A DNA stretch of 64,000 bases, from NCBI RefSeq assembly GCF_041381155.1, contig NC_091135.1:68041067-68105066 (forward strand). The letters run 5' to 3'. The translations under genes were made by a program, and so were the position numbers. Below the pieces are notes generated by a model, which worked only from the letters and a program-made list of their open reading frames with translations, had not been told where the DNA came from and searched no databases. Positions 24,324-42,617 of the stretch are shown here, in pieces. Within the stretch, counting starts at the first letter, position 1, and each line of letters opens with the position of its first letter. This stretch comes from Argopecten irradians (Eukaryota; Mollusca; Bivalvia; Pectinida; Pectinidae).

Positions 24324-24659
24324 TTAAAAGTTTTGGATTGTGATTGTAAGCGATAACTGTACTGGATGGCACGAAGTTTCCTTTTAATTTCATTAGTATA
24401 CTGTTTATAAGACATGTCCCAATGATTGTAAATAACATGTGATCTACTGATGTTATATCCACTATTCTTTCTCTCTTTATACATCTATCACTCTTATCTG
24501 TTCCCCTCTAAAATAATAATTATGATATTATATGAATAATATAAAGCAATTTTCTGATGTATATACCACATGTGTTGTAAATTGTAATGGAGAGGTATTT
24601 GTAAGTAAGAATTAGTAAGTGCCCGATCCTGTTGCTAATATGACAATAAAATATGTTTA

Positions 24660-24720
24660 AACTAAACAGTATAGCCAATGAATTCATGCGAATGCTTACC
24701 CTAAAACACTATCGCCAATT
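24660..24720 (+). repeat. Isolated degenerate copies of the 40-bp unit
   Basis: 'aacagtatagccaatgaatt' and 'taccctaaaacactat' lie 340 bp beyond the array edge, separated by unrelated AT-rich sequence. Confidence 0.7.
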
Positions 24721-24891
24721 AAAAGTCCGTATAGAAACGAATACTCGTTTATAAACGTATACACATATATAAAAACACTATAAATTGCACAATGTGTTGA
24801 TTAAGAATTTCAAGCGAGCACAACAGAAATAGACACCTTAAAACAATTGTCACATTAATGGATCAATGAAGAAACAAACAGCTATACTTAC

Positions 24892-25150
24892 AAGTACACA
24901 ATAACAGTATCGTCGATATCGTCTGCTTCCTCATCCTGATGTTTGATATGGTCAGCGACGATTTGGGCGGAGTGGTCACTCTCGATGCATGTAAGTACCT
25001 CAGGGTCGACGTCACTACTACAGTGGTGAGCCGCAGGGCTGGTGTATCGATATATAACTAATGTGATGGAGTGACGGGAGGACGGACAGGTGGTAGATAT
25101 TATCACATGGTCATGATACTGTAAGACACCAATCGGTGACTGAGTAGACA
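24892..25150 (-). CDS. Candidate internal exon of an unidentified gene
   Basis: Acceptor tgcattgcag and donor TACTT|gtaagt bound an 85-codon open frame containing CPSSRHSITLVIYRYTSP, ADHIKHQDEEADD and DDTVIVY, with four Cys overall. It looks like part of an extracellular domain, but I do not recognise it. It starts in phase 1 and ends in phase 2, so it cannot join directly to the first phosphatase exon at 17750, which needs one nucleotide. It may be an upstream exon of the same gene with others missing, or a separate gene. Confidence 0.4.
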
Positions 25151-26195
25151 CTGCAATGCAATGGAGGCAGAAAACTCAGATAAATCAATAGCACCAACCT
25201 TTTCACGTGCGCTCTAATTAGCCGACGTCATCACCTGCTGACCAGTCTCCCAACAGTTATTTACACACATAAGTACATGTATATAACACGGGGAGATGAG
25301 GATTCTGTGTATATCACGGCGGTCAGTGAGTTTGTGCGTATTACAGAAATGAAACTTCCTTCCACCCCAGCTTATGTACACAAAGTGACAGTACTAGTCC
25401 AGTGCGCGTGATTGACGGGTTATTAGATGTGTATAGGACATGATAAGGACTAGCTATATAGGCGGGGACTTTCGGTATCCTAACATTATCACTATTCGCT
25501 CATTTCAATATTTACATGTGCAATTACAGTTAAAATATTTTTTTGTAAAGTGCTTAAAAGTGTCATGTGTGTGTTTCATCTATCTTGTTTGTTCAATCTT
25601 AGACACAGAAAAGACAACATTTCATTTAGAACGCACACGTATCCATCCAAGCTTGAGATTATTTCTATATTTCGCTGATTTGATTGTTTTTTGTTATAAC
25701 CCCTAACACCTGCTCTGAGTAGACAAGTCTTCGTGTGCGAGGTCAGATAGTGTATGACGACTTCCAGTAACAGTTACATTTATTACATCCAGTAATTAGC
25801 AGGACATCATTATCAATCGCACATGCCTACCGGAAGCGCAATGTCCTGATTTATCGACCGGCAGAGGCGATATTTACCACCAAGCAAACCACGCATGTTA
25901 ATTAGCAACATTGACTAACGTGGTGATTAGCACGCACAGATACCTCTCCAGTGAGAAGGATTAGATAATTATATAGTGTGTTTACAGTAAGTTAGCCTAG
26001 ATAAGTGTATAATGTATCAGCTTTGTCATGTAGACTGAAATAAACGTTCCTTTTCAGGACAAAATGGCATTGACAATCCACACGGTTGAGTCTAAAGCTT
26101 TTTATTGATACAACGGAAAATATTTTATCTGAATTCAGTTGATAAAAAAGCATCTTCAATAAACAAGTACAGCCTGTGTGAACATAAGTTACCTT
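25151..26195. other. No gene recognised
   Basis: Short frames on both strands lack splice context; no repeat structure was seen. Confidence 0.4.
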
Positions 26196-26912
26196 GCGTC
26201 AAAAAATACCAGAGAATGCGTCAGATAAAAACCAGAATATGCGTCAAATAAGTACCAGAGAATGCGTCAAATAAGCACAAGAGAATGCGTCAAATAAGTA
26301 CCAGAGAATGCGTCAAATAAGCACCAGAGAATGCGTCAAATAAGAACCAAAGGATGCGTCAAATAAGAACCAGAGAATGCGTCAAATAAGAACCGGAAGA
26401 TGCGTCAAATAAGTACCAGAGAATGCGTCAAATAAGTACCAGAGAATGCGTCAAATAAGTACCAGAGAATGCGTCAAATACGTACCGGAGAATACGCCAA
26501 ATAAGTACCAGAGAATGCGTCAAATAAGTACCAGAGAATGCGTCAAATAAGTACCAGAGAATGCGTCAAATAAGAACCAGATGATGCGTCAAATAAGTAC
26601 CATAGAATGCGTCAAATAAGAACCAGAGAATGCGTCAAATAAGTACCAGAGAATGCGTCAAATGAGAACCAGATAATGTGTAAGGTAAGTTTCAGAGAAT
26701 GCGTCATAGATAAATACCAGAGAATGCGTCAAATAAGTACCAGAGAATGCGTCAAATAAGTACCAGAGAATGCGTCAAATAAGTACCAGAGAATGTGTAA
26801 GGTAAGTTCCAGAGAATGCGTCAGTTAAATACCAGAGAATGCATCAAATAATTACCTAGGAATGTTTCATGCGTCAAATAAGTATCACAGAATGCGTCAA
26901 ATAAGTACCGTA
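26196..26912 (+). repeat. 23-bp minisatellite, about 30 copies
   Basis: Unit ccagagaatgcgtcaaataagta with gta/gaa/gca variation at the end. A diverged subtype with 'gtgtaaggtaagtt' appears twice, near 26676 and 26795. There are no unique spacers, so it is not a CRISPR array. Confidence 0.92.
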
Positions 26913-27017
26913 AAATACGTTAATAACATTGTTTCACCTACCTCCAAGTACTGTGGGAAAATACTTCTGCTCTGAAATATTCACTGAAAAACACGCTTTA
27001 AACTTGTTTTTGAAGGC

Positions 27018-27037
27018 CCCCCCCCCCCCCCCCCTTC

Positions 27038-27071
<34 letters not shown>

Positions 27072-27222
27072 AAGTCCCAAACATCATATCGTCAGCATGT
27101 TACAAATGGTAGGGTAAATTTGTCCCCCCCCCCCCTACTTCCTAGCCCCCCCCCCCGTGCCCCCCCCCCCCTGTTATAAATACGCCAAACCCCGTGTAAC
27201 CCCCCCCCCCCCCCCCCCCCCC
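27018..27222. repeat. Poly-C tracts at the left edge of the 60-bp satellite
   Basis: Several C runs of about 10-30 nt broken by short non-repeat pieces. Similar in character to the poly-C on the far side of the array and probably of the same artefactual origin. Confidence 0.7.
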
Positions 27223-30200
27223 CAACATTTCATGTTGGCTTGTAGTGGTGTGTATTTGATATCTCTCCTATGTATCGACAAAAAACATTTCATGTTGGCT
27301 TGTAGTGGTGTGTATTTGATATCTCTCCTATGTATCGACAAAAAACATTTCATGTTGGCTTGTAGTGGTGTGTATTTGATATCTCTCCTGTGTATCGACA
27401 AAAAAAACATTTCATGTTGGCTTGTAGTGGTGTGTATTTGATATCTCTCCTATGTATCGACAAAAAACGTTTTATGTTGGCTTGTAGTGGTGTGTATTTG
27501 ATATCTCTCCTGTGTATCGACAAAAAACATTTCATGTTGGCTTGTAGTGGTGTGTATTTGATATCTCTCCTGTGTATCGACAAAAAACATTTCATGTTGG
27601 CTTGTAGTGGTGTGTATTTGATATCTCTCCTATGTATCGACAAAAAACATTTCATGTTGGCTTGTAGTGGTGTGTATTTGATATCTCTCCTATGTATCGA
27701 CAAAAAACATTTCATGTTGGCTTGTAGTGGTGTGTATTTGATATCTCTCCTATGTATCGACAAAAAACGTTTCATGTTGGCTTGTAGTGGTGTGTATTTG
27801 ATATCTCTCCTATGTATCGACAAAAAACATTTCATGTTGGCTTGTAGTGGTGTGTATTTGATATCTCTCCTATGTATCGACAAAAAACATTTCATGTTGG
27901 CTTGTAGTGGTGTGTATTTGATATCTCTCCTATGTATCGACAAAAAAAACATTTCATGTTGGCTTGTAGTGGTGTGTATTTGATATCTCTCCTATGTATC
28001 GACAAAAAACATTTCATGTTGGCTTGTAGTGGTGTGTATTTGATATCTCTCCTATGTATCGACAAAAAACATTTCATGTTGGCTTGTAGTGGTGTGTATT
28101 TGATATCTCTCCTATGTATCGACAAAAAACATTTCATGTTGGCTTGTAGTGGTGTGTATTTGATATCTCTCCTGTGTATCGACAAAAAACATTTCATGTT
28201 GGCTTGTGTGGTGTGTATTTGATATCTCTCTTGTATCGACAAAAATTTATGTTGGCTTGTAGTGGTGTGTATTTGATATCTCTCCTATGTATCGACAAAA
28301 AAAATTTCATGTTGGCTTGTAGTGGTGTGTATTTGATATCTCTCCTATGTATCGACAAAATCTCTCCTATGTATCGACAAAAAACATTTCATGTTGGCTT
28401 GTAGTGGTGTGTATTTGATATCTCTCCTATGTATCGACAAAAAACATTTCATGTTGGCTTGTAGTGGTGTGTATTTGATATCTCTCCTGTGTATCGACAA
28501 AAAACGTTTCATGTTGGCTTGTAGTGGTGTGTATTTGATATCTCTCCTGTGTATCGACAAAAAACATTTCATGTTGGCTTGTAGTGGTGTGTATTTGATA
28601 TCTCTCCTATGTATCGACAAAAAACATTTCATGTTGGCTTGTAGTGGTGTGTATTTGATATCTCTCCTGTGTATCGACAAAAAAAAGTTTCATGTTGGCT
28701 TGTAGTGGTGTGTATTTGATATCTTGACATTTCATGTTGTATTGTAGTGGTGTGTATTTGATATCTCTCCTATGTATCGACAAAAAACATTTCATGTTGG
28801 CTTGTAGTGGTGTGTATTTGATATCTCTCCTATGTATCGACAAAAAACGTTTCATGTTGGCTTGTAGTGGTGTGTATTTGATATCTCTCCTATGTATCGA
28901 CAAAAAACATTTCATGTTGGCTTGTAGTGGTGTGTATTTGATATCTCTCCTATGTATCGACAAAAAAAACATTTCATGTTGGCTTGTAGTGGTGTGTATT
29001 TGATATCTCTCCTGTGTATCGACAAAAAACATTTCATGTTGGCTTGTAGTGGTGTGTATTTGATATCTCTCCTATGTATCGACAAAAAACATTTCATGTT
29101 GGCTTGTAGTGGTGTGTATTTGATATATCTCCTGTGTATCGACAAAAAACATTTCATGTTGGCTTGTAGTGGTGTGTATTTGATATCTCTCCTATGTATC
29201 GACAAAAAACATTTCATGTTGGCTTGTAGTGGTGTGTATTTGATATCTCTCCTATGTATCGACAAAAAACATTTCATGTTGGCTTGTAGTGGTGTGTATT
29301 TGATATCTCTCCTATGTATCGACAAAAAAAACATTTCATGTTGGCTTGTAGTGGTGTGTATTTGATATCTCTCCTATGTATCGACAAAAAACATTTCATG
29401 TTGGCTTGTAGTGGTGTGTATTTGATATCTCTCCTATGTATCGACAAAAAACATTTCATGTTGGCTTGTAGTGGTGTGTATTTGATATCTCTCCTATGTA
29501 TCGACAAAAAAACATTTCATGTTGGCTTGTAGTGGTGTGTATTTGATATCTCTCCTGTGTATCGACAAAAAACATTTCATGTTGGCTTGTAGTGGTGTGT
29601 ATTTGATATCTCTCCTATGTATCGACAAAAAACATTTCATGTTGGCTTGTAGTGGTGTGTATTTGATATCTCTCCTATGTATCGACAAAAAACATTTCAT
29701 GTTGGCTTGTAGTGGTGTGTATTTGATATCTCACCTGTGTATCAACAAAAAAAACATTTCATGTTGGCTTGTAGTGGTGTGTATTTGATATCTCTCCTAT
29801 GTATCGACAAAAACGTTTTCATGTTGGCTTGTAGTGGTGTGTATTTGATATCTCTCCTATGTATCGACAAAAAACATTTCATGTTGGCTTGTAGTGGTGT
29901 GTATTTGATATCTCTCCTATGTATCGACAAAAAACATTTCATGTTGGCTTGTAGTGGTGTGTATTTGATATCTCTCCTATGACAAAAAATCTCCTATGTA
30001 TCGACAAAAAACATTTCATGTTGGCTTGTAGTGGTGTGTATTTGATATCTCTCCTATGTATCGACAAAAAACATTTCATGTTGGCTTGTAGTGGTGTGTA
30101 TTTGATATCTCTCCTATGTATCGACAAAAAACATTTCATGTTGGCTTGTAGTGGTGTGTATTTGATATCTCTCCTATGTATCGACAAAAAACATTTCATG

Positions 30201-33200
30201 TTGGCTTGTAGTGGTGTGTATTTGATATCTCTCCTATGTATCGACAAAAAACATTTCATGTTGGCTTGTAGTGGTGTGTATTTGATATCTCTCCTATGTA
30301 TCGACAAAAACATTTCATGTTGGCTTGTAGTGGTGTGTATTTGATATCTCTCCTATGTATCGACAAAAAACATTTCATGTTGGCTTGTAGTGGTGTGTAT
30401 TTGATATCTCTCCTATGTATCGACAAAAAACATTTCATGTTGGCTTGTAGTGGTGTGTATTTGATATCTCTCCTATGTATCGACAAAAAACATTTCATGT
30501 TGGCTTGTAGTGGTGTGTATTTGATATCTCTCCTATGTATCGACAAAAAACGTTTTATGTTGGCTTGTAGTGGTGTGTATTTGATATCTCTCCTATGTAT
30601 CGACAAAAAACATTTCATGTTGGCTTGTAGTGGTGTGTATTTGATATCTCTCCTGTGTATCGACAAAAAACATTTCATGTTGGCTTGTAGTGGTGTGTAT
30701 TTGATATCTCTCCTATGTATCGACAAAAAACATTTCATGTTGGCTTGTAGTGGTGTGTATTTGATATCTCTCCTGTGTATCGACAAAAAACATTTCATGT
30801 TGGCTTGTAGTGGTGTGTATTTGATATCTCTCCTGTGTATCGACAAAAAACATTTCATGTTGGCTTGTAGTGGTGTGTATTTGATATCTCTCCTGTGTAT
30901 CGACAAAAAACATTTCATGTTGGCTTGTAGTGGTGTGTATTTGATATCTCTCCTATGTATCGACAAAAAACATTTCATGTTGGCTTGTAGTGGTGTGTAT
31001 TTGATATCTCTCCTATGTATCGACAAAAAAACATTTCATGTTGGCTTGTAGTGGTGTGTATTTGATATCTCTCCTATGTATCGACAAAAAACATTTCATG
31101 TTGGCTTGTAGTGGTGTGTATTTGATATCTCTCCTATGTATCGACAAAAAACATTTCATGTTGGCTTGTAGTGGTGTGTATTTGATATCTCTCCTATGTA
31201 TCGACAAAAAACGTTTCATGTTGGCTTGTAGTGGTGTGTATTTGATATCTCTCCTATGTATCGACAAAAAACATTTCATGTTGGCTTGTAGTGGTGTGTA
31301 TTTGATATCTCTCCTGTGTATCGACAAAAAACATTTCATGTTGGCTTGTAGTGGTGTGTATTTGATATCTCTCCTGTGTATCGACAAAAAACATTTCATG
31401 TTGGCTTGTAGTGGTGTGTATTTGATATCTCTCCTATGTATCGACAAAAAACATTTCATGTTGGCTTGTAGTGGTGTGTATTTGATATCTCTCCTATGTA
31501 TCGACAAAAAACATTTCATGTTGGCTTGTAGTGGTGTGTATTTGATATCTCTCCTGTGTATCGACAAAAAACATTTCATGTTGGCTTGTAGTGGTGTGTA
31601 TTTGATATCTCTCCTATGTATCGACAAAAAACATTTCATGTTGGCTTGTAGTGGTGTGTATTTGATATCTCTCCTATGTATCGACAAAAAACATTTCATG
31701 TTGGCTTGTAGTGGTGTGTATTTGATATCTCTCCTATGTATCGACAAAAAACATTTCATGTTGGCTTGTAGTGGTGTGTATTTGATATCTCTCCTATGTA
31801 TCGACAAAAAACATTTCATGTTGGCTTGTAGTGGTGTGTATTTGATATCTCTCCTATGTATCGACAAAAAACATTTCATGTTGTATTGTAGTGGTGTGTA
31901 TTTGATATCTCTCCTATGTATCGACAAAAAACATTTCATGTTGGCTTGTAGTGGTGTGTATTTGATATCTCTCCTATGTATCGACAAAAAACATTTCATG
32001 TTGGCTTGTAGTGGTGTGTATTTGATATCTCTCCTATGTATCGACAAAAAACATTTCATGTTGGCTTGTAGTGGTGTGTATTTGATATCTCTCCTATGTA
32101 TCGACAAAAAACATTTCATGTTGGCTTGTAGTGGTGTGTATTTGATATCTCTCCTATGTATCGACAAAAAACATTTCATGTTGGCTTGTAGTGGTGTGTA
32201 TTTGATATCTCTCCTAGTGTATCGACAAAAAACATTTCATGTTGGCTTGTAGTGGTGTGTATTTGATATCTCTCCTATGTATCGACAAAAAACATTTCAT
32301 GTTGGCTTGTAGTGGTGTGTATTTGATATCTCTCCTATGTATCGACAAAAAACATTCATGTTGGCTTGTAGTGGTGTGTATTTGATATCTCTCCTTGTAT
32401 CATAAAAAAAACATTTCATGTTGGCTTGTAGTGGTGTGTATTTGATATCTCTCCTATGTATCGACAAAAAACATTTCATGTTGGCTTGTTAGTGGTGTGT
32501 ATTTGATATCTCTCCTATGTATCGACAAAAAACATTTCATGTTGGCTTGTAGTGGTGTGTATTTGATATCTCTCCTATGTATCGACAAAAAACCTTTTCA
32601 TGTTGGCTTGTAGTGGTGTGTATTTGATATCTCTCCTGTGTATCGACAAAAAACATTTCATGTTGGCTTGTAGTGGTGTGTATTTGATATCTCTCCTATG
32701 TATCGACAAAAAACATTTCATGTTGGCTTGTAGTGGTGTGTATTTGATATCTCTCCTGTGTATCCACAAAAAACATTTCATGTTGGCTTGTAGTGGTGTG
32801 TATTTGATATCTCTCCTATGTATCGACAAAAAACATTTCATGTTGGCTTGTAGTGGTGTGTATTTGATATCTCTCCTATGTATCGACAAAAAACATTTCA
32901 TGTTGGCTTGTAGTGGTGTGTATTTGATATCTCTCCTATGTATCGACAAAAAACATTTCATGTTGGCTTGTAGTGGTGTGTATTTGATATCTCTCCTATG
33001 TATCGACAAAAAACATTTCATGTTGGCTTGTAGTGGTGTGTATTTGATATCTCCTTGTATCGCAAAAAACTTTCATGTTGGCTTGTAGTGGTGTGTATTT
33101 GATATCTCTCCTATGTATCGACAAAAAACATTTCATGTTGGCTTGTAGTGGTGTGTATTTGATATCTCTCCTATGTATCGACAAAAAACATTTCATGTTG

Positions 33201-34152
33201 GCTTGTAGTGGTGTGTATTTGATATCTCTCCTATGTATCGACAAAAACGTTTCATGTTGGCTTGTAGTGGTGTGTATTTGATATCTCTCCTATGTATCGA
33301 CAAAAAACATTTCATGTTGGCTTGTAGTGGTGTGTATTTGATATCTCTCCTATGTATCGACAAAAAACATTTCATGTTGGCTTGTAGTGGTGTGTATTTG
33401 ATATCTCTCCTATGTATCGACAAAAAACATTTCATGTTGGCTTGTAGTGGTGTGTATTTGATATCTCACCTGTGTATCGACAAAAAACATTTCATGTTGG
33501 CTTGTAGTGGTGTGTATTTGATATCTCTCCTATGTATCGACAAAAAACATTTCATGTTGGCTTGTAGTGGTGTGTATTTGATATCTCTCCTGTGTATCGA
33601 CAAAAAACATTTCATGTTGGCTTGTAGTGGTGTGTATTTGATATCTCTCCTGTGTATCGACAAAAAACATTTTATGTTGGCTTGTAGTGGTGTGTATTTG
33701 ATATCTCTCCTATGTATCGACAAAAAACATTTCATGTTGGCTTGTAGTGGTGTGTATTTGATATCTCTCCTATGTATCGACAAAAAACATTTCATGTTGG
33801 CTTGTAGTGGTGTGTATTTGATATCTCTCCTATGTATCGACAAAAAAACATTTCATGTTGGCTTGTAGTGGTGTGTATTTGATATCTCTCCTATGTATCG
33901 ACAAAAAACATTTCATGTTGGCTTGTAGTGGTGTGTATTTGATATCTCTCCTATGTATCGACAAAAAACATTTCATGTTGGCTTGTAGTGGTGTGTATTT
34001 GATATCTCTCCTGTATTCGACAAAAAACATTTCATGTTGGCTTGTAGTGGTGTGTATTTGATATCTCTCCTATGTATCGACAAAAAATCTCCTATGTATT
34101 CGACAAAAAAACATTTCATGTTGGCTTGTAGTGGTGTGTATTTGATATCTCT
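27223..34152. repeat. 60-bp satellite, about 115 copies
   Basis: Unit aacatttcatgttggcttgt + agtggtgtgtatttgatatc + tctcctatgtatcgacaaaa. Common variants are ctatg/ctgtg and acattt/acgttt, plus 5-8 nt A-run length changes that shift phase. Because 60 is divisible by 3, long repetitive frames open on both strands (20-residue periods); they carry no start, splice or codon evidence and are not genes. Some truncated units occur near 28209, 28724, 29983, 32392 and 33050. Confidence 0.97.
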
Positions 34153-39841
<5,689 letters not shown>

Positions 39842-39851
39842 NNNNNNNNNN
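39842..39851. other. Assembly gap (10 N)
   Basis: Ten N directly after the poly-C run; unique sequence resumes at 39852. The true length of the satellite is therefore unknown. Confidence 0.99.
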
Positions 39852-39853
39852 AG

Positions 39854-40216
39854 AGTGAAGCAAGTACGGGGAAAGGGAGTAATCAATTCTATTTGCTATG
39901 GGCAGACACTAATTATGGTTTCGCGACCGTATTTGAAATTCAGTTTGATTCAGTTACAGGCAAAATAGCAACTGAAGCCCCGGTATCGGTTCGAACGTCA
40001 TACCGTCATGCCCAGGGTCGCGACGTTTACATTATCACAAGACTAACGTTAGATCTGTCACGATATCGGAAACCATTCAGTAGTACATTAACACCCCCAG
40101 TTGATAAGCCCCATGATCCATATTTGTCAGACAAAGATTCATTAGAAGATTTTGATGTTGACAGATTTCATTGCTTCAGGAGGTCAACAAAAACACTAAG
40201 AAAAAAACTGATTTAG
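39854..40216 (+). CDS. Unidentified open frame, 5' truncated by the gap
   Basis: 120 codons without a stop, ending at TAG 40214-40216. Includes NQFYLLWADTNYGFATVFEI, RTSYRHAQGRDVYIITRLTL and DKDSLEDFDVDRFHCFRR. An open run this long is unlikely by chance in AT-rich DNA, and composition is protein-like. I recognise no family. It could be a 3' exon of a gene running through the gap or a fragment of a mobile-element protein. Confidence 0.4.
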   Translation, partial: SEASTGKGSNQFYLLWADTNYGFATVFEIQFDSVTGKIATEAPVSVRTSYRHAQGRDVYIITRLTLDLSRYRKPFSSTLTPPVDKPHDPYLSDKDSLEDFDVDRFHCFRRSTKTLRKKLI

Positions 40217-41716
40217 ATATGAAAAAAGTACGAGATTTTTTTCAGTGTGTTTCTCAAGGAAAACAAGGCCATTAGAATCGGATTCCGCCAGTTCAGTCCC
40301 TGAACAAGTTACTTTGTATCTTTTTTTATGAATGTTAGAAACAATCATGGGGAAAGGAATATGAACCTGCTACCCATTAGATAACATGGCATGTAGCAAT
40401 TGATCGGGTTATTTGAAATCGAAAGATCTACGGCAAACAAACTAACAACAAGTGTAGCAGTTTTCTAAGGGTAATGCGATAGGTTATCAAATCTAAGCAA
40501 AAAAAGTAAAACGAGAGGGAAAGGGAAATTTAGAAAGAGGGCTGATGCTCGTTTCAGACAAAGACATAGATAAATTGTATGACGTAGGTTCAACTTGAGT
40601 TCCACACAACCCTGACAGTTTTGTTAAGAACGACGTTTTGGTTTCTAAATCACTGTGCATTTTGGCTGTGCGACGGTGTTACTGAACACCAGGGATCTAT
40701 GTGTTCCCCACTGTTGGGCGGGATATTTAAGCTATGTAAAGATTTCAGAGAATACTGAGTACATTGAATTCTCGTGAACGGAAAAACTAAAACATAGGCC
40801 CTGGATTCAAATCCTAAGAATGTAAGGGGCGTCCTTCCCCCCCGCGCGCCTGAGGGCTAACCCCTAAAACCCCATCATCACGCTGCCCTGTCGCCGACTT
40901 ATAAGGGTCTACCAATCTCGCCGGTCCGCCAACATACTGCCCATGATTATGCACCCTATTATACTCGCCACTAATACAAAACATGGACAAAATCTAGCAG
41001 GTGGTTTAAGTGCCTAGCCTGTCGGCGTTAAATAAGACCTGGCAGATTCATGACTACAATGGCAGAAAATGCAGGTAAATCATTTTTATGAGAATTCATC
41101 CTTAAACTTCCATTATAATTGAAACAGCTGCTGTCAACAAAGTAACAACAAAAAACTAAGCCCCCCGCCCCTTTTCAGATTGTACACAGTGGCTATACAA
41201 TGTATTACAGTGTGTTACTGAAACAGTACACGATGTCATGTTGCATTTTCAAAATTTCACACAACAGGTCAAGTCGATTGTCCTGGTTTTATTTGCACTT
41301 TAATACTAAAATGTATTTACTGAAATTATGGACCCGTGATACAGGATTTTTTTCAATATTTGCAATAAAAATGTTTGAAGGCTTGACGAGCAAAATCAGG
41401 GGGGAAAATGGATAAGCGCCTCACGAACCATTAGCGCAAGAAAGTATCTTGTACAGAAGTTGTAATGATAACGGGTTGCCGACCCAATCAGTATTATGCA
41501 GGTATTAATAAAATATTTCTGTGTTACGTTAAATAATAACAAAATGTATGTCTTTTAATGCAGAACTTACCTTTATTTACAAGTAAAATACATCCCATCA
41601 CAAATATTTCGGTACAGTAGGGGCTACTGTAACTTTTTTATAACGAATAACTTGCATATTTTTGCATTTTTTTTTATCACTTTCAGATTTCGAGACAACA
41701 AGAACATCCAGATGTA
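40217..41716. other. No gene recognised
   Basis: Contains a short GC-rich patch near 40850-40930, otherwise AT-rich non-coding DNA. Confidence 0.4.
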
Positions 41717-42617
41717 TTAGAGTGGGGGTTACGTAATTTCGCACAATTTTTGGCATTGATCTTTAAATGAAATTTAAAAATACTATTCATCTCCGAACCA
41801 AAACAGACTGGACTTTACATCGGCAGGATGTACCATGCTTCAACAACACACGAGTATGTAACCGTATATGCGCAGAACGTGATCACTGCGCACCCGAGAG
41901 CTGTTATTAACTAGTGAGGTTATCCTGTAGTTGAATCGGGTTTTGGGGACGTAATTTCGCAACACCCCTCTAACTTTCTTGTTTTTGGAGAAAATAATTA
42001 TTTTCAAACATTTTCATGGGAACCAACAAACATCATAAACAAAGAATTTAATTAACCGTTTCAAATCTTGAAATGACATCAAAACACAATTATATTTCAT
42101 AAATGAAAAAGAAGTGTGATATTTCGCCGCCATTTTCTCGTTACGAAAAATTGAACCGCTACCCATTAAGTAAAACAATGTAAAACGAGGTTCAAGAAAG
42201 TCATTAGGTGTCCGCAGTAAATATCCGTTTTTTCCGCTTTATACTTGATGGATTTTTCATACGGGTTTCCGATATATTCTTAAAAAAAAGGATAGTTTCT
42301 CTACATATTGTACGTGAGTTAGATTAATTATCACCCAGAATTATTTTCATGTCGCAAGTCGGTTTATTTCCTATTATTAATTTCGTTTACTGAGATGGGC
42401 CGGGTATTATTCCGATTTCGTTTTTTTTCAAAACAAACTTCATCCTGAAACAGTTTAACTAAATATGACAAAATCACGGTGAGAGGCCTCCTTAGTCACA
42501 ACATATAAATAACAGAAGCAAAAACCTATTCTGTCATTTTAAAGGAAAGATCGCAGAAAAATCGTCAGGTGGGCGAAAATTACGTACTGTGCGAAATTAA
42601 CGTAACCCTAACTCTAA
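41717..42617. mobile_element. ~900-bp element with ~30-bp terminal inverted repeats
   Basis: Left ttagagtgggggttacgtaa then tttcgcaca; right end (42588-42617) reads, reversed, ttagagttagggttacgtta then atttcgcaca. No intact coding frame. The ggacgtaatttcgcaa motif recurs inside near 41950. A non-autonomous DNA transposon is the simplest reading. Confidence 0.65.

Noticed and set aside
26196..26912. CRISPR-like appearance of short regular repeats
   Set aside because: Units are contiguous 23-mers with no unique spacers, in a eukaryotic genome.
27174..34061. Many long open frames with 20-residue repeats on both strands
   Set aside because: They arise because the 60-bp unit is divisible by three and lacks stops in some frames. 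Both strands are open at once, and there are no splice or start contexts.
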